This document shows, one piece after another, positions 33,431-43,725 of a DNA stretch of 64,000 nucleotides (position 1 is its first letter; each line of letters opens with the position of its first letter). Below the pieces are notes generated by a model. It searched no databases, was not told the DNA's origin, and saw only the letters and a program-made list of their open reading frames with translations. Source of the DNA: Pyricularia pennisetigena (lineage: Eukaryota; Ascomycota; Sordariomycetes; Magnaporthales; Pyriculariaceae). The position numbers and the translations under genes are program-made. The stretch is taken from the NCBI RefSeq assembly GCF_004337985.1, contig NC_043741.1, forward strand, positions 1,988,269 to 2,052,268. Direction: 5' to 3'.

Positions 33431-35890
33431 TCATTTTGGAGGAGGCGGCGGGGCAGCTTCGTCAAGTTCGTTCTTGTCGATCATTTGAATTCCAGTGTGG
33501 CCCTCGTTACCGTCTTCACCTCCACTATTCTCTTGAGGCGGTGGCTTTGGCAGAGACTTTGATGTAGGCTTCGGCTCATCATCCCTCGATAAAGAACCTG
33601 CATTGTTAGAGTTAAAGCTGGCATTTTCCAGCATAGATGGAGACGCAGATGCTCCTAGGCCTGGAAGCTGGGGCGCGCTGGCCGAAACAGCTTTCCCTTG
33701 CTGGTTCATACGCTCCAAGCCCCCAAAAGGGTGCATCTGTTGTAATAGCATCTCCGAGTTTGACCTCGGAACAGTGTTCATGCTAGGCCTGTGTGCCAAT
33801 GTCTGGTTGCCCGGTGTGTTTTGTGAAATCGCTCCACCCTTGCCTGCTATGGGTTCCTCAAAATCAATAAGGCTTCCAGTCTTGTGGCCGCCATCGTCGT
33901 CCCGCATCTGAATAGCCTCCTTGTCTTCTTCAATGGATCCCTTGCCGTCTTTAACACCAGGAAAACCACAGCGAGTAAGTATCTTGGCGACGAGTCCGGG
34001 ATAGCGCAGGTGTCCGCTGACTGCATCGCTCAGGTCAAGGTTCTCAACACCATCTACATCTGTGACCGGCTGAAGACCAGCGACGCCAAGCTGAATGCTC
34101 GTTGCTCGGTACAGGAAGGCCAGGATGAAGTCGTTCTCGGAGTAGACATTGAACATTTTGCCTGAAACGACGCTCCGAATCTTTTGCCAGCGATCGAGGT
34201 CAGAGGGAATAGGGGCTCCAATGAGCACAACCTGCTCAATCAGCCCAAAGGCCTTTCTCTCTGCGAGTGATTCGAGGCATGAGTAGATAACACGGGCACC
34301 AAGCGAGTATCCAATCAGGGTAACAGGCCGTTCGCCCTGAACCTTGTTGATGAGCGCATCGGCGAGGATCATGCCGGCCTTTTCAGATCTATTCTTTGCG
34401 CGGCTGAAGGGGTTATCGACATTGGAAGCCGTTTTCAGCAGGGCAATGGGCCACAATGCTGCTCCCAGTGCAGCTAATGCTGTTCGTCGAATAATCTCCG
34501 ACTTGACCATAGACCACGCATAAGATGTGACAAGAGTCTCGAGAGAGTTCCCCAGAGCGAGAAGACTTGCCATCTCATACCGCAAAGCAAAGACCTCAGA
34601 ATCGTCGCCGAGCGAGCGCCAGGTCTTGGTGACGTCTTCTTTAGTGTTGAGCCAGCCATTGATGCCTATGGTGACGCGTAAGCGTCTAGAACCCTTTTCA
34701 GTTTGTGAATACTCTCGACCCCACTCCTCTTTGAGAGGAAGAAAGCCGAAGTCTTCAACCTCGCGCGCGTATTGATCCACCATCTCACCCTGATATGTCC
34801 AACATGTGTTAGCAAACAGAACAAGACGCGTCTGGCGGTGGGGGTCACATACCGTCATCTTGGCCCCATAGGCACCGAAAAGTGTACCAACCAAAGCACC
34901 ATTCATCCAAAATACACCAAGGAAACTTGCTAATCCTCCCAAACCTACGCTGCCCATCAGCCCACCAATGGCACCAGCAACAACGGGGGCAGCTAATCCA
35001 CCCGTGATGCCGATAACCGCAGCGCCAGCGACAGAGGCTAATCCAACCTTCCAGAAACGTCCGGCCTGGCCCTCCTTGCGTCGCTTCTCGGCCTCAGCTT
35101 CGGCAGACATGAGTTCTCTCTGCTGCTTTTTGGCCTCGTCTGAAGTAGACGACTCCACCAAAGAATTGGCAATCTCGGTCTCTTCTCCTACCAGCACGGC
35201 CAGCGGGAGGTTGAGGGCCGACGCAAGATAGCAGGCCAGAGTCCGAGAATGGGCGGCATATGCTCCGCTGGATATGATGGTCACAAGAACACAGCTGAGT
35301 GTCTCTTCGCGGTCTTCCCGCGGGATCGTGCTCAGACGTGTAGGTATGGGGTGGTACAAAGCTTGAAAGGAGGCCAGGTCCGGATCCTGGTCCTGATGTT
35401 CGTCTTTTGAATCGGTTGCATGGGTACCATCGCCAAAATCCATCAAATCCCCTCCACGGCGAGGGTTGTCGACTTTGCTCCGCTCCGTCTTGGCCTGCCT
35501 CTCCGCCCTGGCCTGCAGGATCTTGTCATCGTCGGCGACTGAGGCGATTTCCTTGATCGCCTTGAGGACAGTAAGTCTCCACTCGTCAATGTGCGCAAGA
35601 GCTGCTCGGCGTATCTGGGCAACGTCATAATCTACAGGCTCTAGCTGTAACCTTTCTGCCTGCTGCTGCTGATGCCCAGTCTGTCCAAGGGTCTGATCAA
35701 CACCACTTGGACGACGCAGTGGTGCGTGGCCTGGTGATCTTGGGGCAGAGTTGTGCTGGGCTTTCGGTTGGAGAAGTAGCTGCGAGCGCATGTACTTTGT
35801 GATTTCATCTACGAGCTGAAACAAGGCACGCCGCCTCGCTGGGTTGAGCACGACGAGGAGCTGGTGTGGTTCCGCCGCCAAGGGTGCCAT
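33431..35890 (-). CDS. DUF726-family membrane alpha/beta hydrolase (TMCO4-like)
   Basis: Two exons, 35890-34853 and 34789-33431, give 798 residues. The first ATG is at 35890 (MAPLAAEP); the frame extends upstream only from a TTG. The 63-base intron (34790-34852; GTATGT donor, ATATCAG acceptor) has no stop and is a multiple of three, so retained and spliced forms both stay open. Spliced, KMT joins GEMVDQYAREVEDFGFLP. The N-terminal third is soluble. A glycine/alanine-rich hydrophobic stretch just before the intron (about 280-345) should form two or three membrane helices. The hydrolase domain carries IGYSLGARVIYSCL, with the nucleophile Ser in GYSLG, and VLIGAPIPSD. The C-terminal 150 residues are Pro/Ser-rich. 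Yeast Mil1 and animal TMCO4 belong to this family. Substrate is not established. Confidence 0.88.
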   Translation of the reverse strand: MAPLAAEPHQLLVVLNPARRRALFQLVDEITKYMRSQLLLQPKAQHNSAPRSPGHAPLRRPSGVDQTLGQTGHQQQQAERLQLEPVDYDVAQIRRAALAHIDEWRLTVLKAIKEIASVADDDKILQARAERQAKTERSKVDNPRRGGDLMDFGDGTHATDSKDEHQDQDPDLASFQALYHPIPTRLSTIPREDREETLSCVLVTIISSGAYAAHSRTLACYLASALNLPLAVLVGEETEIANSLVESSTSDEAKKQQRELMSAEAEAEKRRKEGQAGRFWKVGLASVAGAAVIGITGGLAAPVVAGAIGGLMGSVGLGGLASFLGVFWMNGALVGTLFGAYGAKMTVCDPHRQTRLVLFANTCWTYQGEMVDQYAREVEDFGFLPLKEEWGREYSQTEKGSRRLRVTIGINGWLNTKEDVTKTWRSLGDDSEVFALRYEMASLLALGNSLETLVTSYAWSMVKSEIIRRTALAALGAALWPIALLKTASNVDNPFSRAKNRSEKAGMILADALINKVQGERPVTLIGYSLGARVIYSCLESLAERKAFGLIEQVVLIGAPIPSDLDRWQKIRSVVSGKMFNVYSENDFILAFLYRATSIQLGVAGLQPVTDVDGVENLDLSDAVSGHLRYPGLVAKILTRCGFPGVKDGKGSIEEDKEAIQMRDDDGGHKTGSLIDFEEPIAGKGGAISQNTPGNQTLAHRPSMNTVPRSNSEMLLQQMHPFGGLERMNQQGKAVSASAPQLPGLGASASPSMLENASFNSNNAGSLSRDDEPKPTSKSLPKPPPQENSGGEDGNEGHTGIQMIDKNELDEAAPPPPPK

Positions 35891-36725
35891 GGTTGCAGAA
35901 GGTGATCGACTCAACAAGCCCCGGAAGCACTGTAAACTTTCAATCGGTAGCGTGGATTTTCAGTGGATGTGGTCCTGTAATGCGCGCCCCGCCTGCTCTA
36001 TTGGATAGAGTCTTTGGGGAGGGTTGACCGCGATTCAAGCTAGTTGTAGCGAGCAGTCTCATTCGAGAGTCAGGCTACCGCTCCATCGAGTAGCGCCTTC
36101 AAATTAAAGATGAATATGGTCGAGAAAACACTCAATAGAGGGGGACTTGTGGAGTTTTGTTTGATGTTGTTTACCGAATGATTCCAATTTCGATAAATGT
36201 GTGCCAGCAAGCGGCAAGGCTGCCCGCAGTACCACAGTCACTCTTCCCCCGCTTGCCTGGAGTGGGCGCCTTTATCAGCTACTGTAGGTACCAGGGTGGG
36301 AGAAACAGAAAGATGCAGACAAACGAGTTGAAGAAGATCGTTCTTGGTTGAGGGGAATGATCGATTGATCATTTGAAATATCCTACAGCACCTCGAAAGT
36401 GGAAGGAAAACCAAGCCTAAAAGGAATCCAGCAGCACTCGCTATCTATGTGGTAAATGTGGTCTCGGTGGCCCCTTTGTTTTATTCCGCCTGCGACGTCA
36501 TACACTTGACCATCATTGGTAGTGCTGGACCTCATCCGGGCAGCCCAAATCTAGGTAGGCACGCGCCTAGCTGCTCCATTCCATCCCATAAATTATTGCA
36601 ACAACTGAGTCTATACAGTAAGTAAAAGCCCATCGGCATTAAGCTTTAAATGATAAATCCACCGAGTTTACAGAGTCGCTCAATTCCTGGCGCGGCCGAT
36701 ATCAACCAACCGCCCCCCTTTCACT
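35891..36725. other. Intergenic: DUF726 promoter and RS-protein 3' region
   Basis: About 830 bases with no recognised gene. A small CCTAGGTAGGC-type motif occurs near 36550. Confidence 0.6.
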
Positions 36726-37988
36726 TCATCCACCAAACTTCTGTCTCGCCAACTCCCTCAGAGCTCCGATGGTCCGCTCCTCCTTCTCCTGATACCTCTT
36801 CATACGCTGCCGCAACTCTTCTACCTTGGCGCGCGCTTCCGCCTCTTTCCTAACCTCCCGCTCCGACTTTCTCCTCTGCTCTCGCGCCAACGCGGCCTTG
36901 TAGTCGCTGACCCCGCCGCCCTCACCCATAAGCTCCCCATCCCCTGCTTCCTCAGTAGCCCCCGCCGAGCCTTCGCGGAACCCGCGCATTTTCTCGTTGA
37001 CCATGCGCTTCTTCTCGAGCTGCCGCTCCCGCGTCCCAGCCGCCGCGCGTGGCAGGATCTCGTCCAGGCGCTCCTTTTGTTCCGCTCTGTCCACGCGCCG
37101 AGCGAGGCGTATCTCATCTCGAGACCTGAGCTGCGCCTCTTCCTCTTCGGCACGCCGTACGTCTAGGTCCTGGATGCTGGGTATCCCCGGGCCATGATGC
37201 TTCCTCTTGTCGTTCCACCCGTGTGCCCGTGCGACTTCGGTGCCTGCTGGCGGAGGTAGTGGTGGGACGTAATCATCGTCGCTATCCTCCCCTTCCTCAT
37301 CATCTTGCTGCTCAACATGACGCTGAACATCGCCTGCCCCTGGTGCATCGTACTTTGGTGGGGAAGAACCAAGCAAACTCTGTCTCCTCATCCTGTCCGG
37401 TGACAGTGTGCCCCGCGAAGTAGCAGCTGCCGCGCGGGCTGCCTTGCCATCCGCTCCCTCCCATTCCTTCGTGACTTTTACAAACATTTCCGGGTCGTAC
37501 CAACCCTCTGACAACTTCCCGGCGTTCCACCTACGCACGAACGAGCGCCACCGCTGCTGCAGCTCGCGACCAGAGAGCTCAAAGACGTCAATCTGATGAT
37601 GCAAATCAAGGTAGTGGGCGAACAAAGACTCAAACGCCTCGTAATCGCCGTGACGAGAGAGAGTCCGTGCGCCGAGTGGCAGCTGCCTCGGCCCCGTCTT
37701 GGTCCCGCTGGCATCGTCATCCTCATCCGGCATCATGGACGCGGCCGTCGGTCTGCTGCGTTTGGATGAGGGATGACGCGCCGGGGACCTGCTCCGTTTC
37801 CGCCTATGTGATCGGTGGTGGTGATGATGTCTGTGAGATCGCATTTCCTCATCACCGTCATCATCCCTGCATCGGCGGCGATGGGTGTGGTCATCGCCAT
37901 GGCGCCCAGTGCGGTCGCTGGTCTCATGACGCGACCGAGGCGCTGGTGATTGTGACCGGCCTCTGTAGTCTTGTTTATCGGATGGCAT
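36726..37988 (-). CDS. RS-rich nuclear protein, conserved in fungi
   Basis: A 420-residue frame with no intron. The first 90 residues are Arg/Ser/His-rich with SP and RS pairs, an SR-like composition typical of nuclear splicing-associated proteins. A conserved middle block (about 110-175) reads FESLFAHYLDLHHQIDVF, then RELQQRWRSFVRRWN and LSEGWYDPEMF. This W/F-rich block is the recognisable part. I have seen it in many fungal proteins (some labelled 'HEL117', although no helicase motif is present) and in an animal NKAP-related protein. The C-terminal half is a charged, Glu/Arg-rich likely coiled coil ending RELARQKFGG. It is likely nuclear and RNA-linked, by composition only. Confidence 0.8.
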   Translation of the reverse strand: MPSDKQDYRGRSQSPAPRSRHETSDRTGRHGDDHTHRRRCRDDDGDEEMRSHRHHHHHRSHRRKRSRSPARHPSSKRSRPTAASMMPDEDDDASGTKTGPRQLPLGARTLSRHGDYEAFESLFAHYLDLHHQIDVFELSGRELQQRWRSFVRRWNAGKLSEGWYDPEMFVKVTKEWEGADGKAARAAAATSRGTLSPDRMRRQSLLGSSPPKYDAPGAGDVQRHVEQQDDEEGEDSDDDYVPPLPPPAGTEVARAHGWNDKRKHHGPGIPSIQDLDVRRAEEEEAQLRSRDEIRLARRVDRAEQKERLDEILPRAAAGTRERQLEKKRMVNEKMRGFREGSAGATEEAGDGELMGEGGGVSDYKAALAREQRRKSEREVRKEAEARAKVEELRQRMKRYQEKEERTIGALRELARQKFGG

Positions 37989-38826
37989 GTTGTTTTAGGG
38001 TCTTGCCGACAGCCATCAATGAATCAGGTTGACTTTGAGCTGAAAGTAATCCTAGCCTTAACTTCAACTCTGACCAGTACACAGTTGACTAGGTAGTAAG
38101 TGGCAATGCTTGATCTAATGAACGCGAAGGGCAAATTTGCAACAATCCCAAGCAAAGACAACCTAAAAGAAAAAAAAAAAAAAAAGAAGAAGAAAAAAGA
38201 AGCCCGAATGCCAAAAAAAAAACAAAAAAATCAATTGTGTTTTTGGTGGTTTGAGTTGATGTTGTAATAACAACCATTGTTCTTAGGAATGATAACTGGC
38301 CGAAACTTAGCTACGGGCCGCCAAGGGAGGGAGGCCAAGCGCAGTCTTTAAGTTGTCTACGATTCACGGCTTTGACAGTTTGGCCATGAGACCCACAATA
38401 ACCCCCAGACCCAGCGGATAGATCTAACCCTAACCCCTGGTCCAAAGCGCGTGGCATCCATTCACGACTCACAAGATTGATGCTACGTCTTGTCTAGTTC
38501 GGGCGAGTTCTTCAATCCCCATACAACATCCTTTGCTTTATACCCGTTGATATATTTCAGTACATCGATATGAACAATTCATTTCGGAACCCAAATTTGC
38601 TTGCTGGGTATCTAGCGCCGGCTAAATGCTCATGAAGCCGCAAACAGAACTGAAAGGGGTAACCAAAACGCTAATAAACTGGCTTCAAAACAAAAACAAG
38701 GTGAGCCGAGAATGGCTTTCGCTAAGTATGAACATTTCATTTCAATACATTGCTGTACACAATGTGAGCGCACACCAACCATATGACGACAGCTTTTGTC
38801 ACCAGGAGGTCTCAATCTGACCATAA
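37989..38826. other. Intergenic: RS-protein promoter and copper-fist gene 3' region
   Basis: About 840 bases without a recognised gene. A-rich runs at about 38168-38230 lie in the presumed promoter of the RS-rich gene. Confidence 0.6.
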
Positions 38827-40669
38827 TCATGTATCATGGTCCAAACTGTTGCCACCGTTGCCATGTATTAGGCAGCCAACACATGAGCAGTCGTCACCGC
38901 AGAGACAGCTTCCCACTTCGCCCTCACATCCAAATGGGTATGTGACAAAGAGGAAGTCGCTCGCCGAAAGTGGTACTTGATCCTCACTTCCCACCGATGC
39001 TTCCGATGGGGTCTGCGCCTGCGGCGGCGATGAGGGGTGCGATGTGGATGTCGGCTCTGGTTGTGTCGTAGAGCAACAAGATGACTTGAGCGGTGCTGTC
39101 GGCATGACTGGCGAAATGTTTTCGGCAGGCAGTTGGATGTTGTGATCGCCTCCGTTCTGTAGCGGCTGACCGTTTTTGGAAGATCCCTCAGACATGCTGT
39201 TCATGGCAGACCGGACGTACGCTTGTGTGGCGTCGTTATAAGGGTGTGCTGGGCATCCAAGACAGTTGCAGGAGTCGCCGCAAGTACACTGATGGGATAA
39301 TGGCTCAGACAAGGGAGACCCCTGAGCTAAACTCCCTAAAGGTAATCCCCCAATGTTCTGGGCCCCATAATTCATCATTGAAGGTCTCCAGTGAGCAGCT
39401 GGTTGTATAGGATATTGGTAGGTGCCGTAAAATGGCGGGTATGTGTAAATCGACGGATCTGTTGTCTGGGCTGGGAAGTACATAGACTGAGCTATTGATT
39501 GATGAAAGGCAGTCATCATAGGATTCACAGGACCTAGACCGTTCAGCGCCGCGCCATTTGGGGCGACATGTTGCATTTGGAATTGTGGGAGGTTGTGAGA
39601 CATGCCATTGGGCAATAGCGCTAGGGTATTTGGCCGCGCGTGCCGGTCGTTTGGCCCGCTGCCGTTGGATTGTGATTCCACGTCTGTGGCCTTGCTTCTG
39701 CTGCCACAACAGCTCCGGGGCGCATCCAAGGGCGTATTTAACGTGTCATTCTCCAGAGTACTCCCGGCTCGGGGAGTCGATCCCAGATCTTCGCTGCTAG
39801 ATATGGGATGTGTTCCGTTGAAATAAGACGATGATCCGTTGGTCTGAGGTGGTCGCGGTGTCTCCGCCTTAATGACCGGAGAAGTAATTTGTTCCCCGCC
39901 GTTAATGCGCTGACTTATCGCATAATCCGTGTTGTTGCTATATCCATCAAAAAGGCCTGGAGTTGAACCCAAAAATTCTAAAGAAGGTTGTGTTACAGTT
40001 TTTGGTAATGACTTCTCGCCATTGCTACCTGGATTGTTTCCAAATTTTCCGTTGGGGCTTTTGTACGGGGGCGGTGGGACTATGTTGAGGTTCTCAGGGT
40101 TCATTCTTTCGAGGGTTGAAACGTCAAAGGACTGCTTGCGACCATTTGGTCTTGATGAGCCCGACTTTTGTACTTGGAATGTGCGTCTCGTTGGCGACGT
40201 ACAACCCTTGCCTACTGAACTTTCAGGCCCAGACTTCGACGACGCCGGGGTTTCTGAGTTGCTATCTGGTCCGCAGCCACACTTCTGAGCTCGAGGAATG
40301 GCAGCTGTGATTCCACCACAGCCGCAGGCTTTTCCAGGTGGGTGAGGGCATACACTGAGAGGTCGGCCTGGTTTTCGTACCGGTACCATCAAGCGCTCTT
40401 TGGCGTGTGTGCATTTCGTAGATCGATGGCCACGGATACATGGCTCACTAATTGTAGGCAATATTTCCAGCAGGTTAGATCCAATGCTATACGAATAAGT
40501 AAAGACTCGGGTCTGGGACAAGCTTCGAGGCCACGGCTACAGGTTTGCGGGCGCGATGATGGCCGTCCTTGAGTAGGCAGCCTTCGTGGTGAGGAACGTG
40601 CATGCATAACCGGAACAGAAATTTAGGGGCGGCTCACCATGCCATCTTCAGTCCATTGATGATAGGCAT
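38827..40669 (-). CDS. Copper-fist transcription factor (Cuf1/Mac1/Grisea type)
   Basis: A nuclear copper-sensing regulator. A 32-base first exon (40669-40638) and exon 2 (40447-38827) join across a 190-base intron to 550 residues. The splice restores the copper fist: MPIINGLKMACEPCIRGHR, with zinc ligands Cys11, Cys14, Cys23 and His25, and the minor-groove GRP at 38-40. A KACGCGG segment follows. Without exon 1 the DNA-binding fold is lost, so a search of exon 2 alone would misplace the start. Two Cys/His clusters lie further on: CTCGDSCNCLGCPAH near 396-410 and CLCGDDCSCVGCLIH at 525-539. Both fit CxCx3CxCx2Cx2H, the type that binds copper and switches activity in Mac1/Cuf1. The linker is Ser/Pro/Asn-rich. 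Likely targets are copper-uptake genes; none lies in this window. Confidence 0.93.
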
Positions 40670-40923
40670 CTTGTGCTGTCGATGACAAGTCCTTGTCTGC
40701 GACGTATTGATGACACACGACGTTGCGCCCGGGCTTCGATGGGCGGAAGTAAGTGACTGATGGATAGTCTTGCACCCGATACAGTTGATCAGACCGCGCA
40801 ATTGCAAAGCATAAGAATGCGTGACGTCGAACCTAGGTACTTTGTCGCAGTAGAGCTGCGATATGAGTCCGCAGTAGTGGTTAATCTCCACCTTGTGCCT
40901 GACGGTCACACCCTATACCGGAT

Positions 40924-40924
<1 letters not shown>

Positions 40925-40964
<40 letters not shown>
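40925..40964 (+). repeat. A homopolymer (40 A)
   Basis: The longest homopolymer in the window, 256 bases upstream of the copper-factor start. It could be a nucleosome-excluding promoter element, a relic tail of a retroposed RNA, or replication slippage. The length may be imprecise in the assembly. Confidence 0.9.
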
Positions 40965-40968
<4 letters not shown>

Positions 40969-41558
40969 CCAGCAATAGTAAAGGTAAGAGTGCTTTTTCG
41001 AAAGGCTGCTGTAGGATTCCTCAATCGCGTGGCCCAGCTAATATTCCGGACAGTGAAACGATTCACAAACAGCCTATGCAGGATGAGTGAAGTGCCAGCG
41101 CATGCGCAGGGATCGCGAAAGTGAGCAGCACGAAGCTGGATCGCTAGTCAGACCACGCCAGGTTGGTTGCTGTGTTGCCGTGTTGTGTTGGCCGAAAGTA
41201 TCACGGCAGCCATGCGACAAGTGAGCGAGTGGAACTGAGCCGTGTAGAGGGCAGTACGCGCGATGGGTTCGCCGAAGAAGAAGTTTCCGCTCGAGGTACA
41301 GTCCAACTCAGGATTGTCGATCACTGATGACGATTGGCTTCCTCCAAAAAATGAACAGGATCTGCAGAGTGCAGATGCCAAAAGAGGGGTCAGGTTTAGG
41401 TCAACCCAGGTAATGAGTGAGCCGAGCCTCTGGTCCAGAGAGACGCTATGTAGTTGGATTTGGCAACCTGCGAGATTCGCCTGAGTTGCATCTGCGAGAT
41501 GTGCCGGCGTCGGTGTCGAAGTGGCTCGGGAGTTTGGACGGAAACATCAAAAAACAAC

Positions 41559-41580
41559 AAAAAAAAAAAAAAAAAAAAAA
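41559..41580 (+). repeat. A homopolymer (22 A)
   Basis: An uninterrupted 22-A run, preceded by AACAACAA, in the gene-poor region. It has no flanking coding sequence. Confidence 0.9.
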
Positions 41581-43114
41581 GCCCGAGTAATGGCGGAGTG
41601 AAAAGACTTAGGCCCTTCCAGACCAGGGAATGAGCCCCTTGAGAAATTCACAAGGCGCCAGTTCGGCAACCTAAGAGGGATGAACCAGTCAGCAGTCCCA
41701 GTGGTAAGTAAGGATGATTGATGGCAGGTAGGCTGCTGCGACTGGCCGTGGCTTGGGTTCCAACAGTCTAAGAGCGCGGGGCCGTCTCGGCCTTGATCCT
41801 CGTGATCTTCAAAGGCTCTCGTAAGCTGCCAGCCGGATCCGAGAGTGTCCTGAGCGGAACTGAAATTCAGCTGTGCCTGCGTCCATTTGTTGCAGTTTAT
41901 TTTTCACCCGCCTGTTTCGCTTTGCCTTTGGTGTGTTGTATGGAGGGGATAAGAGGTGGTTCGGGCTTGGTTGAGTACCTGAATAGGTACCTTGGAGCCC
42001 CCGCCTGGCCCACACTGAGCAAGTTTCAATTGGTTGTATAAGTGGACACGCAACCATCGCAAGAATAGCGGGACAGGAACTTCTAACGACGGCAAGGTTA
42101 CCTTTGTAGGAAATGGTAAAGCAACTAACGTAGCTTATGTATTTGAGAGAGAACCATTTCAATTGGATGTTACGGTAAGAGGAAGACACCTAGTACTATC
42201 TGACTAACTACCTACCTTGCCTACTACAATACGTAGGTACCTCAGGGATTTACCTTTTCCCACTTTGAAGGATCCGATATCCGAAGTGGCCGGGTAAACA
42301 CAATTGCTAAAATTTGAAGCGTGACAAATTTCACATGGTGCCGGTCAATTGCATACTCCCAATACCTATCACGTCCTAGGTCACTGGGCATACTACTTAA
42401 GAGTAATTAAAGCATGGATGCGACATGAACAGCCGCCTAAAAACGCATTGTTGTCAATATCATGAGCTGCTAATTCCTTCCATTACCACTTGCGTTGATA
42501 CGTGTCCAGCCTACTTCCCTTTGAAGTTTAACGTCCTGGTCAGCAGGCCTGGATGCGCCGGTTCACAAATGTGGCATCAGCCGAGGCCTGTAAGTGCTGG
42601 CCAGGTACCTAATCTGTGGACCTGTCGGCGACTCCAAGCACTGCCCATATTGCGCTACGATTCAGCCTCCGCGCCGTGTTTTCGCGACCTTTACGATTGC
42701 TTGATGGCGCCAGGCGATGAAACCAAGACCTTGGAAGAGAGGATGGTGAAGGAATATAAACGCGAGGAATCAAAGAAAAATCGATGAACCACAAAACAGG
42801 GTGGTTGAACAAAACAGAACAATGGGCTTCTCGCTCCATCACCACGACGCCAGGCTTCAGCAATAGACTTCTCCAGCAACTCTACGCCCAACCCAGACTT
42901 ATTAGCGCCCTTTATCATGGCCATCGATGGCCACGTAAGCATCATGTATAATGACAGCCTCAATTGTCTCACTTATGGAGTATAAAGTGAGTGGGATTTT
43001 GTTTTCATTCGTCGCGTGTCGGGGTTGCGACAGCGATGCCAAAGTTGGTTGGGTCACCCCGCCTCCAAGCTGTTGGGTACGGAGTAGCAGCTTAGCAGCA
43101 CAAAGCGGAAAAAG

Positions 43115-43118
<4 letters not shown>

Positions 43119-43145
<27 letters not shown>
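43119..43145 (+). repeat. A homopolymer (27 A)
   Basis: An uninterrupted 27-A run about 580 bases beyond the U2SURP-like stop codon, in the same orientation as the other two A tracts of this region. Confidence 0.9.
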
Positions 43146-43149
<4 letters not shown>

Positions 43150-43725
43150 AGGGAATGGATGTCATTCAACTCGCCCTAGATACCTACAGTAGGCACTGTA
43201 TGTATGTATATATCCTTTATCTCAAACCAGTGGCCTTTTTTTCACAATCGAAATCCAAAACTTGACAAGTAGCAGGTCGAACGAGACCCAGGTCCACGGG
43301 TCGCCATGGATTCCCAATGGCGACGGGCATCATGGTCCGTCTGGAAATTGTGCCACTATCTCCTCGAGGAAGACTGATCTAGACTCAACATAACGGGTAG
43401 AGCGGGGACCCTGAGATTTGCGATGCGGGAAGCCTTTCTCGCTGCAGATCCCTTGGCGATCTAATCTAATCTTATCCCTGTCCCCACCCGACTAAGGTAC
43501 CCAGGTTTCGTATGCAGGCACGAGAGAGAGGCGCTGCTCGTTGGACGTAGAAGTACCTTCCGATGAGGAGTAGCCTCCCTTGCATGCCCCTGTGGATATG
43601 TTCCCTACAGAATTATTTGCGACTCCAAGATGTCCAGCCAAGGCATCTTGCCCCAGCAGAAACAAAGTGATTCATTATGTGTTATGTCATAATTCCAATC
43701 TTTTTGGTAAAAAAAACGTATATTC

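Larger units (their letters stand above)
40670..43725. other. 3-kb gene-poor region with long A tracts
   Basis: No protein gene is recognised. It should contain the copper-factor promoter (left) and the U2SURP-like 3' UTR (right). Three plus-strand A runs occur: 40925-40964 (40 A), 41559-41580 (22 A) and 43119-43145 (27 A). TACC/GGTA motifs cluster at 41985-42000 and 42205-42245. Open frames 41263-41484 and 42425-42787 have no familiar content. Confidence 0.55.

Noticed and set aside
42425..42787. 120-codon plus-strand open frame in the gene-poor region
   Set aside because: The product has no family resemblance, and its N- and C-terminal halves differ in composition as in random translation.
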